Positions 32,343 to 40,148 of a DNA stretch of 64,000 nucleotides are shown here, in pieces. Source of the DNA: a virus; IMG/VR virus record IMGVR_UViG_3300034103_001027, positions 42,834-106,833 of that record. One strand, written 5' to 3'. A model generated the notes under the pieces. It had not been told where the DNA came from. It made no database searches and was given only the letters and a program-made list of their open reading frames with translations. The number at the start of each line of letters is the position of its first letter. Positions within the stretch are counted from its first letter, which is position 1. The position numbers and the translations under genes were made by a program.

Positions 32343-33166
32343 CCAGTCACGGCAAAGCCGCTGTCAAGTGCCTTCTGTCGAAACTCCTTCGATGGTGCCT
32401 TGAGTCTTAACCCAATCACAACACCACGAGGATCTTCCCATCTGCGGTCAGTCTCATCTCCGTTGACTACCTGGAAACCATTCCATTCCTCTGGGAGAGT
32501 CCGATTGAACTTGTGAAGGTTCCTCGCCCCTGAAGTGTAACCATCGTCAAACACAACGGCAACATTCTTTCCTTCCTGGAGCAGCTCGATGCATGTTCCG
32601 TCACCGAATTTACCACCTCTAGAGAATGTAGTCCAGTAGTTCTTTCGGACTTGACCAACTCGCTGAGGGTGTTTGGTGTAGTCATAGAACTGAACATCTG
32701 GGTGTGCTTGCGGCACGCCGTATTTCTCCCACTTAATATCAGAAAACATGTTCGGCCTGTAGCAAAGCTTCTTGCCCTGCTTCTTAGCCTTCTCACTGAA
32801 CTTCTCGATCTCCCTTGCTTGTTGGTCAAGGAACCATTCGCGAGCCTGGAACCACGCAACAGTCCTGGCTATTCTAGCGCCGTGAATCACGTCGCCTAAA
32901 AAGTGCTTTGCACCTCTTCCTGTCTGGTCGAGACATGTGTCTGGGCAGTGCAGCGCATTCGTGCATACGTTGCCAGTTCCAGAACTCTCCTCTGGAGCCA
33001 GCGACGTGCCACAGGACATATACTCTTCGTTGTTATTCTTGGCTGTCTTCATGTTGTTATCGCCGTTAGAGACTACGCTCTTAACTGGTCGCAGCACACC
33101 ATTGACCTCCACCACTGGGCTGCCATTAACCCAATCAACAACACGATTCACCTTAGTATTAATCAC
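32333..33166 (-). CDS. Phage protein with CPxxCL...TGRG motif (277 aa; Gp88-like?)
   Basis: A Cys-containing N-terminal module (YMSCGTSLAPEESSGTGNVC, ALHCPDTCLDQTGRG near residues 49-85), then a helical region and an alpha/beta part with FYDYTKHPQRV and NVAVVFDD. This layout resembles phage gene product 88 family proteins, whose role is unknown. The assignment is from memory of the motif and is tentative. Confidence 0.5.
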   Translation of the reverse strand: MINTKVNRVVDWVNGSPVVEVNGVLRPVKSVVSNGDNNMKTAKNNNEEYMSCGTSLAPEESSGTGNVCTNALHCPDTCLDQTGRGAKHFLGDVIHGARIARTVAWFQAREWFLDQQAREIEKFSEKAKKQGKKLCYRPNMFSDIKWEKYGVPQAHPDVQFYDYTKHPQRVGQVRKNYWTTFSRGGKFGDGTCIELLQEGKNVAVVFDDGYTSGARNLHKFNRTLPEEWNGFQVVNGDETDRRWEDPRGVVIGLRLKAPSKEFRQKALDSGFAVTGWW

Positions 33167-33195
33167 TCAATAGCTCCTTATATTTTAGATACAAC

Positions 33196-33236
33196 AAAAA
33201 GAGAGGCCGGATAAAACTGCCGTTGCCGTACCTCTC
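33196..33236 (-). terminator. Probable rho-independent terminator
   Basis: On the minus strand GAGAGG pairs with CCTCTC (loop of about 24 bases with further GG/CC pairs), followed by TTTTTG. A second hairpin, TGCTACG-N13-CGTAGCA, lies just before it at 33247-33273. The gap of 33167-33334 holds no gene. Confidence 0.55.
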
Positions 33237-33334
33237 AGGGGAGAATGCTACGCAGATGAGTGCCACGTAGCAGGCTAGTTCTTAACTGGACGGCAATCTG
33301 CCTGTTAAGCGCCAGCCCTCTTTGCCTTATACCC

Positions 33335-33523
33335 TTAGTCGTTGACTGGGTTAATTTCCATTTCGTAGTGCGACCTGGCTGTCTCGAGCATCGACTCGAA
33401 ATCAACGCCTCTATCGCTGCAGAAATGCATCATGTCGACTAAGAGGTCCAGGCAGTCAGATTGCATTGGACCTTCCGAGTTAGTGATGTCTGCATAAAAC
33501 ACGATGCATCGTTCAGCTAGCAT
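33335..33523 (-). CDS. Unknown small protein (62 aa)
   Basis: I prefer ATG 33523 (MLAERCIVFYADITN) just after the stop of the next gene; an in-frame ATG at 33595 would overlap it. The C-terminal part (CLDLLVDMMHFCSDRGVDFE) matches a short motif common in small phage proteins (DLL-DLxHxCD-xGxDF). Function unknown. Confidence 0.55.
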   Translation of the reverse strand: MLAERCIVFYADITNSEGPMQSDCLDLLVDMMHFCSDRGVDFESMLETARSHYEMEINPVND

Positions 33524-33536
33524 TGATCTTTCTTGA

Positions 33537-33773
33537 TTATCCACGAGCGCTGACCTCCAGTGATTGCTTACCGAGACTTGTAATGTCGAAACCATTTTCT
33601 ACTTCACCATCGACTGGCTCAACCAGCCCCTTTCGTTGTAGTGACTTGAGGATCAGGAATGTCTGGTGCCTGCTACCCCAGAACCATGGGCCTTGCCGCC
33701 ATGCACCATTACGCTTCAACTGCAGCAGCACTGCACGTTGATTCTTCGTTGCTCTTGGAACCTTTACTTGCAT
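33537..33773 (-). CDS. Winged-helix-like small protein (78 aa)
   Basis: Starts at MQVKVPRATKNQRAVLLQLK. The pattern RNGAWRQGP, then FLILKSLQRKGLVEPVDG, is that of a winged helix with recognition helix and wing. It may bind DNA. It overlaps the SprT-like gene. Confidence 0.55.
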   Translation of the reverse strand: MQVKVPRATKNQRAVLLQLKRNGAWRQGPWFWGSRHQTFLILKSLQRKGLVEPVDGEVENGFDITSLGKQSLEVSARG

Positions 33774-34206
33774 CCTCTGGACCTTTCTGAAAAATGAGGG
33801 GTGCCTTGCAGCACTTGCTGACATAAAGAATTAGTTTCCTGATCTTGCTGATGGACATTACCTTCTTGCCGCAGCAGGAGCATTCGTACTGATACGCTAT
33901 GCTCGGATGCACGCGAGCCTCGACGCTTCGATCTGGCCTGGCTCCGATCTCTCGGCACTTGGCTCGCCACCTTAACCCATGATCATCACCCGGTGTTAGG
34001 GCGTGTGCGACTTCATGCAGCACAGTATCCATCAAGTCGCCTTCGGGTTGGTATTTCGACACATGGATACACTTGCTGCTGCAGTCGCAAAGGCCAAGTG
34101 TCCTCTTGCTTCTGGTCACCTTGACGCTCCAGTCGCTAAGTCCATGAGCGTCCAGGACGCTTTGGACCTCTGCGACATTAACGTCGACACGCTTAAGTAC
34201 TCGCAT
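33709..34206 (-). CDS. SprT-like zinc metallopeptidase
   Basis: Start chosen at ATG 34206 (MRVLKRVDVN) with AAGGAG 7 bases upstream. The 165-residue protein has DTVLHEVAHALTPGDDHG (HExxH plus a downstream His) near residue 65 and a Cys zinc ribbon (YECSCCGKKV, then SKCCKAPL) near 110-140, the SprT layout. In cells such proteases cut DNA-protein crosslinks; a phage role in protecting its replicating DNA is inference. Confidence 0.8.
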   Translation of the reverse strand: MRVLKRVDVNVAEVQSVLDAHGLSDWSVKVTRSKRTLGLCDCSSKCIHVSKYQPEGDLMDTVLHEVAHALTPGDDHGLRWRAKCREIGARPDRSVEARVHPSIAYQYECSCCGKKVMSISKIRKLILYVSKCCKAPLIFQKGPEDASKGSKSNEESTCSAAAVEA

Positions 34207-34537
34207 TGGCATTCTCCTTGTAAGCCCTAAGTAACTTGACAGCCTTCTCGGACATATTCAGTGCGTCATGGTGTGCCGTTAGCCCCCTGACAGTCATCTC
34301 TTCCATTAGCCTCCATGTGAAGTACCCCATTGCCTCTTCTCGCTGGTCGCTGTAGAAGTAGTGACCGTTGATCCACTCTGCGCTTCCTAGTGTATACAGT
34401 GACACAACGTACCCTGCGCACCTGCCACTGCCGCTTCTCTGCTCGACAAGTATTAGGTGTACAAATTCGTCAGGCGCACCAAGCGCACTGTACGGCGCAA
34501 AGGCCACTAGGTTGCCGGATGCCTTGTAGTTAATCAT
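34193..34537 (-). CDS. Unknown protein (114 aa)
   Basis: Mixed alpha/beta (EFVHLILVEQRSGSGRCAGY, HYFYSDQREEAMGYFTWR). Overlaps both neighbours, so translation is coupled. Function unknown. Confidence 0.6.
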   Translation of the reverse strand: MINYKASGNLVAFAPYSALGAPDEFVHLILVEQRSGSGRCAGYVVSLYTLGSAEWINGHYFYSDQREEAMGYFTWRLMEEMTVRGLTAHHDALNMSEKAVKLLRAYKENANAST

Positions 34538-34910
34538 TGTCGCTCTCCTGGATATGAACGTGTTGTGATTGCGCGGATATGTACTGTCCGTTGCAGCATA
34601 TCACTGGGCCTCCATGATCCCACCCAACAAGCCGATGCATCGCCCTATTGTTGCCAGGCTCGCTGCCGTACTGAACCAGTACGTCAGTCCTTGGATTCAC
34701 ATCGCTTGGGCGAACTGCTCTCCACTTTTGTGGTCGATACCTCCGATAACTCCTCTCTTCCCCCCACTCAATAGGCTCAGTGAGTTCGCTGTCAGTTAGC
34801 GCGATTATGTTATTGCCGATGGCAATACGAGTAATGCTATCGCTCCATCGCCACATCTCATCGACCTTCATCACTGCAGACAGTCCCTCAAACGCTTCCT
34901 TTGGTGTCAT
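34530..34910 (-). CDS. Unknown protein (126 aa)
   Basis: Ends with RAMHRLVGWDHGGPVICCNG, a Gly/Cys-rich stretch; acidic middle (ALTDSELTEPIEWGEE). Overlaps the next genes on both sides by 1-8 bases. Function unknown. Confidence 0.6.
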   Translation of the reverse strand: MTPKEAFEGLSAVMKVDEMWRWSDSITRIAIGNNIIALTDSELTEPIEWGEERSYRRYRPQKWRAVRPSDVNPRTDVLVQYGSEPGNNRAMHRLVGWDHGGPVICCNGQYISAQSQHVHIQESDND

Positions 34911-35119
34911 TACTTAATCTCCCTTGTTAAGTTCTCACAAGCCCTGAGTGCCTCTCGTAAATTCCACCAGTCTTGATACCACCTGTATCCGTCTTCATCT
35001 ACAGGATAGTCATCATCGTGATTGTCCTCATCCACATAGACAGCACCGACGTCCATGTGATTAGCCATAACCTCTCTCGCCTCTTCCATGAGTATCTGAA
35101 ACTCAACTGGAATGTTCAT
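34910..35119 (-). CDS. Unknown acidic protein (69 aa)
   Basis: Very acidic (VYVDEDNHDDDYPVDEDGYR), a composition often seen in DNA-mimic proteins, but no further support. Overlaps its neighbours by 1-4 bases. Confidence 0.6.
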   Translation of the reverse strand: MNIPVEFQILMEEAREVMANHMDVGAVYVDEDNHDDDYPVDEDGYRWYQDWWNLREALRACENLTREIK

Positions 35120-35400
35120 CTCCTGTCCCTTTCGTAAGATTCAAATGTATCGTACCCATAACACGCAATCATCTGATCCATCATGACACTCATGTGCCCG
35201 GAACTTGCTGTGCCGCCGAACCCCTCGTCCTTTCTGTCGTTGTAGTTCTCAGCGAGCTTAGCCATCAGTTCCAGCGTGTCACTGAGTAAGTACTCCGTGT
35301 CCTCCTCAAGGCACTCCAGCACCTTTATGATGCACTCGGTTATGAAGATCCCTTCGTAGCACTCTGGATCATTGCCGTTCTCTTGTAGGAATAGTTTCAT
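35116..35400 (-). CDS. Unknown protein (94 aa)
   Basis: Helical, acidic (IIKVLECLEEDTEYLLSDTL, LMAKLAENYNDRKDEG). Coupled by ATGA-type overlaps. Function unknown. Confidence 0.6.
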   Translation of the reverse strand: MKLFLQENGNDPECYEGIFITECIIKVLECLEEDTEYLLSDTLELMAKLAENYNDRKDEGFGGTASSGHMSVMMDQMIACYGYDTFESYERDRR

Positions 35401-35795
35401 ATTACCAACATCTCCTTGAATGTTTTAAGGATCTCTTTACCTAGACTAGTAGGCGTGTACTGCTTGCCGTCGAAACTCGCCAGACCTTTGCGAGCCAGCG
35501 AGTCCATGGCCCTCTTGGTTCCAGATGGAGTATCCCACACCCACCCGCAGCAGTCGTGCCACTTTCCACTATCGACCAATGACCTAAGGACAGCCACTTG
35601 AATCGCTCCGACACTGACCCCATGCTTCCTCTTGATATGGTCCAGGTTTTTAGCTTGCTGCACGTCCACCAGAAGCCTATTAACGTACCCGATCCAGTAT
35701 CCCGCTGCGCTGTCACTAACACTGCGACTCTCGATAGTGCTCTGTATGAACTTCAGTAGCGAAGTGAGCTCCGCGATGTCTATTGAATACTTCAT
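35397..35795 (-). CDS. Unknown protein, possible winged helix (132 aa)
   Basis: The C-terminal half (TKRAMDSLARKGLASFDGKQ then YTPTSLGKEILKTF) has the helix-wing pattern seen in the 33537 protein. The N-terminal half is helical. A DNA-binding role is possible. Coupled to both neighbours. Confidence 0.55.
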   Translation of the reverse strand: MKYSIDIAELTSLLKFIQSTIESRSVSDSAAGYWIGYVNRLLVDVQQAKNLDHIKRKHGVSVGAIQVAVLRSLVDSGKWHDCCGWVWDTPSGTKRAMDSLARKGLASFDGKQYTPTSLGKEILKTFKEMLVI

Positions 35796-35980
35796 GCTTT
35801 ACTCACCTCCTTAACCGTCTCGACCCACTTATCGCTTCCCATTATTTCACCATCAAAGATAATATATTTCTTTAGTATCTCCTCTCCGATCCTTGCTGCA
35901 TCCTGGCGAGACTCAGCCTCGACGATCCTTGTCTCAATGTAAATCTCCTTGCGAACAAACTTGATCTCATACTTCTTCAT
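35792..35980 (-). CDS. Unknown small protein (62 aa)
   Basis: Basic beta start (KKYEIKFVRKEIYIETRIVE) and helix with AARIGEEILKKY. The first half resembles DpdC-like or DUF-type short beta-alpha proteins but no family is certain. Confidence 0.55.
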   Translation of the reverse strand: MKKYEIKFVRKEIYIETRIVEAESRQDAARIGEEILKKYIIFDGEIMGSDKWVETVKEVSKA

Positions 35981-36198
35981 CTGACTCTCCTTCTCTTCTT
36001 GCTTGACTTAACCTTGCACGGAAACTTCTCGTACACCCAATCCTCTAGTATCTCAAAGTCCTTCGTGGATATCCTTCGCGCCTCGTGCTCCTCATGCAGA
36101 TTCCTGATTACGTACAGCAGCCGATCTCTCTTGTCCTGTATCATCTTCAGGTTGCCATCGCACTTAATGGCCTGCTTGAATCTTTGTATCGTGCCCAT
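35977..36198 (-). CDS. Unknown small basic protein (73 aa)
   Basis: ATG at 36198 overlaps the upstream TGA (TGATG). Helical and basic, ending KVKSSKKRRRVR. Function unknown. Confidence 0.55.
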   Translation of the reverse strand: MGTIQRFKQAIKCDGNLKMIQDKRDRLLYVIRNLHEEHEARRISTKDFEILEDWVYEKFPCKVKSSKKRRRVR

Positions 36199-36371
36199 CA
36201 CTTGCTCCTTCTTGTTACTTGATATTCCCTGTCGAAGACGACCACCTCGTCCTCGTATACAGTGATCCTATTGTCTTCCTCGTCGATCACGACCATGCAA
36301 GGAATCCCACGCATAATCGTCTCGACATTCAAGTACTCAACACCTTCTAAGTGAACTTGATTTGATTCCAT
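36198..36371 (-). CDS. Unknown small protein (57 aa)
   Basis: ATG 36371 overlaps the upstream TAA (TAATG); stop TGA at 36198. Beta-rich and acidic: VEYLNVETIMRGIPCMVVID, RITVYEDEVVVFD. The tight overlaps on both sides support it as real. Confidence 0.65.
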   Translation of the reverse strand: MESNQVHLEGVEYLNVETIMRGIPCMVVIDEEDNRITVYEDEVVVFDREYQVTRRSK

Positions 36372-36655
36372 TACGGTACTCCAAGTTCTTCTGACAGATC
36401 GTGGTCGTAGTTTGTACTGCCGTCATCGTTAACTCCGTAGATAGATACCTCTGTTGGCCTTTTCGTGTCAGGCTCAATCTCAACACCCATGTCTTTCTCG
36501 AACCTAGAACCGTCCATGAGTTCGCAGTGGAATACACCCCATTTAATCCACCACTCCTTAATATCTTCAGTAGTCTTTCCCTCTGGCAATTCTACTGACG
36601 CACATGTGCTGCAGTAGTAAGTCGCATGTACTATAAACTCATTAATCGCCTTCAT
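36371..36655 (-). CDS. Unknown protein (94 aa)
   Basis: ATG 36655 (MKAINEFIVH) with AAAGGAG upstream. Contains YYCSTCASVELPEG (a Cys pair) and acidic stretches. Function unknown. Confidence 0.6.
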   Translation of the reverse strand: MKAINEFIVHATYYCSTCASVELPEGKTTEDIKEWWIKWGVFHCELMDGSRFEKDMGVEIEPDTKRPTEVSIYGVNDDGSTNYDHDLSEELGVP

Positions 36656-36677
36656 TTGCATTCTCCTTTGTGTGAAA

Positions 36678-37148
36678 CTACCGTCGTGATACACTGACCT
36701 TAAGTGACTCCATTATCCGATTGGCAATGTCGTCTGTGTCAATTCCGACACGCTCAGCGAGGTTGTCGTAGTCGATGTGTATGCTCTCGGCCAGTTCGGC
36801 ATAGTCCAGGTCGATGTTGCTTGCGATATCCTCTTTATCCAACTCAAGACACTCAACCAACTCCCTGTAGTCGACTTCAAGGTATCTAGCTAGCTCGCTA
36901 TATTCAAAACATAGGTTATCAGCCAGCTCTCTGTAATCGATATGCCTCGACCAGTTTATGTCCTCAGTGGCTCTCGTAACTGCATCATCTATAGCTACCG
37001 AATCTAGACCCTTGCTGACTTCACGGCGCATGACTTCTTCAATATCGATTCTATTGATTCGAGATTGAATCTCTGATGCAATCAGTTGTTTGACGCACGC
37101 ATCGATGCGATTCGTGATGAATGATTTAAATCGTGTGAACATGTTCAT
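36678..37148 (-). CDS. Protein with 11-residue tandem repeats (156 aa)
   Basis: From about residue 75 the sequence is built of seven 11-residue units of the form hxIDYxELAxx (RHIDYRELADN, LCFEYSELARY, LEVDYRELVEC, LELDKEDIASN, IDLDYAELAES, IHIDYDNLAER, VGIDTDDIANR). Hendecad repeats of this kind form extended coiled or superhelical rods. The N-terminal half is helical. Very acidic overall. Unknown function; tandem repeats suggest a scaffold or binding surface. Confidence 0.65.
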   Translation of the reverse strand: MNMFTRFKSFITNRIDACVKQLIASEIQSRINRIDIEEVMRREVSKGLDSVAIDDAVTRATEDINWSRHIDYRELADNLCFEYSELARYLEVDYRELVECLELDKEDIASNIDLDYAELAESIHIDYDNLAERVGIDTDDIANRIMESLKVSVSRR

Positions 37149-37393
37149 TTGTCTTCTCCTTTTGAAAATTGTTTACTATCCCGCAGGTACTTCAGAAGGG
37201 CGACCGCCTTCTTGTACTCAGCCTGAATCGCCAGATCCTCTAGTGCCGCATGCCCGTCAAGGGCCTTGCACAGGTCGGACATGGAGATCAGTACGTCTCG
37301 AATGCTTGTCACCATATCGATGGTAACGCCACCAATAGTGACGCCACCCTCTACAGTGAGCATCCCATCTATGACGGTGATCGTGTGCTTCAC
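37145..37393 (-). CDS. Unknown small protein (82 aa)
   Basis: Begins with a beta stretch of repeated Val/Thr/Ile (GMLTVEGGVTIGGVTIDMVT) and ends helical (EYKKAVALLKYLRDSKQFS). Overlaps the upstream gene by 4 bases. Confidence 0.6.
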   Translation of the reverse strand: MKHTITVIDGMLTVEGGVTIGGVTIDMVTSIRDVLISMSDLCKALDGHAALEDLAIQAEYKKAVALLKYLRDSKQFSKGEDK

Positions 37394-37656
37394 TTCTCCT
37401 CCAGCGTGTACGTGACTGCTACGTCGTCCATGGTTTCGCTAATTACCGCACCCTCGGACCTCAGCACTGCGAGTACGCTCTCAAATGCCTTCTTGGTGCA
37501 GTCAGATATAGCATCAACTGGAACAATTCGAACTGGTCGGCCACTCATGAGATCCTCTACGTGTCTAGCGATGTCACCTGCAGGCCACCCGAACGTCATG
37601 AACATCGCCATCTCTTGCCTGACGATTTCACTTGACACCTCATTACTTAGCTTCAT
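37390..37656 (-). CDS. Unknown protein (88 aa)
   Basis: ATG at 37656 (MKLSNEVSSE) with AGGAGAATCAAT upstream. The leader, palindrome plus AGGAGAATCAATATGAA, is nearly identical to that of the LRR-like gene at 38644. Function unknown. Confidence 0.6.
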   Translation of the reverse strand: MKLSNEVSSEIVRQEMAMFMTFGWPAGDIARHVEDLMSGRPVRIVPVDAISDCTKKAFESVLAVLRSEGAVISETMDDVAVTYTLEEK

Positions 37657-37668
37657 ATTGATTCTCCT

Positions 37669-37684
37669 GTCTCTTAAGAGACGG
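37669..37684 (-). repeat. CCGTCT-N6-AGACGG palindrome
   Basis: Reads CCGTCTCTTAAGAGAC on the minus strand, just before the ribosome site of the 37390-37656 gene. Confidence 0.75.
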
Positions 37685-38644
37685 CTAAACATTAAAGAAC
37701 TTTCGCAATCTCTCGTGACCGTATTGACCTTTCGTCTTCTCAATTATCTGCTTGACCGTGTACTCCTTTCTCTCATGCCCTGCGGACTCGACGAACATTT
37801 GGCAGCCCATCGAGCAGGCCCCGGTAACTGACCTGTACAACTGAACGCACTTCTCGAACGGCAGCTTGTCGGTTAGCTTCAGGCCCTTGAACTCACTGGT
37901 GTCCCTCGGTGATAACTTGTAGGCCAGGGACTCACGCGCTTTCTCGATGGTCTCTCCGTGAGAATAGTTCTCCCCGTCTGTTACGAGATACGAAACCTTG
38001 CCGTCGATCTGGCGTAGTTTGCGAATACCAAACTTCTCGCTTATGACTTCCGAGAAGACACCATCAACCTTGATGTACTTGCCGTTCTGCCAAGACAGGA
38101 GTCGAACATCGCTTCCTATATGGCGACTGTCGCCCTGCAGGTGTAGGTCTCCACCAACCGTAGGATTAAATCCTTCCGGCAGGCTGGTAACACTCCGCAG
38201 ATATAGGTTTCCACCAACCGTAGGATTGAATCCTTCCGGCAGGCTGATAACCCTCGACAGGTATAGGTCTCCACCAACCGTAGGATTAAATCCTTCCGGC
38301 AGGCTGGTAACGCTGTGCAGGTAAAGGCTTCTACAAACCGTAGGATTAAATCCTTCCGGCAGGCTGGTAACACTCCGCAGGTCGAGGTATCCACCAACCG
38401 TAGGATTGAATCCTTCCGGCAGGCTGGTAACACTCCGCAGGTCGAGGTCTCCACCAACCGTAGGATTGAATCCTTCCGGCAGGCTGGTAACACTCGACAG
38501 GTATAGGTCTCCACCAACCGTAGGATTAAATCCTTCCGGCAGGCTGGTAACACTCCGCAGGTCGAGGTCTCCACCAATGGGCTGCCTCCCGTCGAACTGC
38601 TCGTCAGTAATATTGAATTTCTTGCAAAACTCTTTTCGATTCAT
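37685..38644 (-). CDS. Leucine-rich-repeat-like protein (319 aa)
   Basis: Residues ~25-185 contain seven or eight 20-residue units of the form TSLPEGFNPTVGGDLYLRSV, an LRR-like beta-solenoid. The units are nearly identical at DNA level (60-base tandem repeats). A non-repeat C-terminal domain follows (KYIKVDGVFSEVISEKFGIR, KCVQLYRSVTGACSMGCQMF). Similar repeat proteins occur in phages and Bacteroidetes, function unknown; protein binding is likely. The leader carries the palindrome-RBS module. Confidence 0.75.
   Translation of the reverse strand: MNRKEFCKKFNITDEQFDGRQPIGGDLDLRSVTSLPEGFNPTVGGDLYLSSVTSLPEGFNPTVGGDLDLRSVTSLPEGFNPTVGGYLDLRSVTSLPEGFNPTVCRSLYLHSVTSLPEGFNPTVGGDLYLSRVISLPEGFNPTVGGNLYLRSVTSLPEGFNPTVGGDLHLQGDSRHIGSDVRLLSWQNGKYIKVDGVFSEVISEKFGIRKLRQIDGKVSYLVTDGENYSHGETIEKARESLAYKLSPRDTSEFKGLKLTDKLPFEKCVQLYRSVTGACSMGCQMFVESAGHERKEYTVKQIIEKTKGQYGHERLRKFFNV
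38140..38579 (-). repeat. Seven 60-base tandem repeats inside the LRR-like gene
   Basis: Each 60-base unit contains the same core (TAGGATTAAATCCTTCCGGC on the plus strand, with A/G variation at one base) and a more variable stretch. Exact 20-codon periodicity keeps the frame, so unit number can change by recombination or slippage without breaking the gene. Confidence 0.9.
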
Positions 38645-38656
38645 ATTGATTCTCCT

Positions 38657-38672
38657 GCCTCTTAAGAGACGG
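38657..38672 (-). repeat. CCGTCT-N6-AGACGG palindrome
   Basis: Reads CCGTCTCTTAAGAGGC on the minus strand, directly before AGGAGAATCAAT-ATG of the LRR-like gene. Confidence 0.7.
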
Positions 38673-38871
38673 CTAGTGTCCTAATTTCCTCGAACTCGCA
38701 CTCGCTGACCCCATTGATCCTTAACCACTGCACATGCTCGTACTTCTTGTAGAGTTCATCTCGAATCTCGTCGGCACTTGCGTGGCTACTTAGGATCACT
38801 TGGTCGGCGATACGGTAAAACAAGCCGGACGCATTAACCTTGCGCCCTGTGAATTCGCATTGATAAATCAT
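38662..38871 (-). CDS. Unknown small protein (69 aa)
   Basis: Starts at ATG 38871 with AAGGAG upstream. Beta start (MIYQCEFTGRKVNASGLFYR), helix with EIRDELYKKYEHV. Its 3' end runs into the palindrome at 38657. Confidence 0.6.
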   Translation of the reverse strand: MIYQCEFTGRKVNASGLFYRIADQVILSSHASADEIRDELYKKYEHVQWLRINGVSECEFEEIRTLAVS

Positions 38872-38900
38872 GTGTTCTCCTTTTTATAATGCGACATGCC

Positions 38901-38914
38901 GTACATGGCAAGTC
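38901..38914 (-). repeat. GACTTGCCATATA-family motif, upstream of 38871 gene
   Basis: Variant GACTTGCCATGTAC on the minus strand, about 30 bases before the start codon of the 69-aa gene; TATAAA follows 17 bases later. Confidence 0.55.
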
Positions 38915-38918
38915 TGGG

Positions 38919-39218
38919 TCACCAGTCATACTGTGGAAGTTCTTCGTGCAGCGGACCATCCGCATCGAGGACCAACCATTTGCAATCATTGTCCTTGGCT
39001 ATACGAAGAAGCCTCGCAACATTCGTGACACCAAAATTCTCAAGAGCACTAATCGTCTCCTCGAAATCCGGTGGTGTGTATATTCGCCATCCATATTCAT
39101 ACGGGTAGCATATTATGTACTTATTAACCCTACTGCACTTATCTTGGAGCGCTGCGCTTTCAAGTACATTGATATGTGCAGTGCTGAAGACAATCTCTTT
39201 GTTGATTTCGTAGTTCAT
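38919..39218 (-). CDS. Unknown protein (99 aa)
   Basis: ATG 39218 (MNYEINKEIV) overlaps the upstream TGA (ATGA). Alpha/beta, with WRIYTPPDFEETISALE and KDNDCKWLVLDADGPLHEEL. Function unknown. Confidence 0.6.
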   Translation of the reverse strand: MNYEINKEIVFSTAHINVLESAALQDKCSRVNKYIICYPYEYGWRIYTPPDFEETISALENFGVTNVARLLRIAKDNDCKWLVLDADGPLHEELPQYDW

Positions 39219-39871
39219 ATTCGCTTCCCTTCTTCTGTAAATTCGTATTCGTTGCAAACGATATTCTCAGCAACATTCTCGTCACCCATCAAGTAGTCGT
39301 ACTCCCTCTCAAGGCTCTTGTACAACCAGTGCGCAAGGTCTCGGAAGAGATCAAGCAAGTCGTCTTCGACGGTTGGCTCAGTGATATCCTTGCCGTCCCG
39401 CCCTTCTATGTAGTCAACGCTCATTGTGTACGCATGAACACCCCTGCCACCCTGACTCACTCGGGCCGTCAGTTGATACATGTACGGCTTCTGTATCGAC
39501 TGCAGTCCTTCGCCTATACGCAGTAACTCCTTGTCATTGCAGTACGCGAGGAGCTTCTTCTTCCAGCCAGGCGAGTACTCATAATCCCCGGCCCAGGATG
39601 CTCCATCACCCTGCGAGCAGAAGCCGCTAAAGTAAATCACTGGCTTGTACACAGGTATCTTAGCGCCGTCTTTTCCGAGACGGTAAGTGCAGCTTGTTCT
39701 TTCGCTCAGGGTGATACCGAGTATCTTCGTGATCGCAATGAAGTCATCGAAGATGCAATCCCACCACTCGTCGTATGGGTAATCCCCCCCTCGATACCAG
39801 TCGCGAGCATTGGCTTTTGCTGAATCGCTAAGCTCCTCGTAGGTGTAGACCTTCGTCTCAATCGTTCGCAT
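39215..39871 (-). CDS. Phage-conserved protein with SQGDGASWAG motif (218 aa)
   Basis: Starts at ATG 39871 (MRTIETKVYT). Contains YTYEELSDSAKANARDWYRG near the N-terminus and FSGFCSQGDGASWAGDYEY near residue 95, a pair of motifs I recall from conserved unknown phage proteins sometimes loosely annotated as antitoxin. Alpha/beta, acidic. Function unknown. Confidence 0.6.
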   Translation of the reverse strand: MRTIETKVYTYEELSDSAKANARDWYRGGDYPYDEWWDCIFDDFIAITKILGITLSERTSCTYRLGKDGAKIPVYKPVIYFSGFCSQGDGASWAGDYEYSPGWKKKLLAYCNDKELLRIGEGLQSIQKPYMYQLTARVSQGGRGVHAYTMSVDYIEGRDGKDITEPTVEDDLLDLFRDLAHWLYKSLEREYDYLMGDENVAENIVCNEYEFTEEGKRI

Positions 39872-40139
39872 GGCTCTCCTCCGTTCTCTGTATTGGCTCG
39901 ACCTTAGTGACACGCAGTCCACCGCAGATTGTCTTGGCAGTCACCTGATGTGAAGGAGCCCTGCCTTTCGAAAATGGATTGGACTTCCACTGAACCTTGA
40001 TGCAATCTTCATCGTGCGATATCCGCACAGTCGTCCCAAGGCATGCGCCGGGGTACTCATTGCCACCGCTGACAATGCCGTTCTCTATGGCGCGAGCAAT
40101 CCTTAGTAACTGCTCGGCACTCAACTTAATACCGTTCAT
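39858..40139 (-). CDS. Unknown protein (93 aa)
   Basis: Helical start (LSAEQLLRIARAIENGIVSG) then beta and basic stretch. Overlaps the following gene by 14 bases. Function unknown. Confidence 0.6.
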   Translation of the reverse strand: MNGIKLSAEQLLRIARAIENGIVSGGNEYPGACLGTTVRISHDEDCIKVQWKSNPFSKGRAPSHQVTAKTICGGLRVTKVEPIQRTEESHAND

Positions 40140-40148
40140 TACATCCTC

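Noticed and set aside
38140-38579. Regular repeats that could look like a CRISPR array
   Set aside because: The units are 60 bases with no unique spacers and keep one reading frame; they encode LRR-like units.
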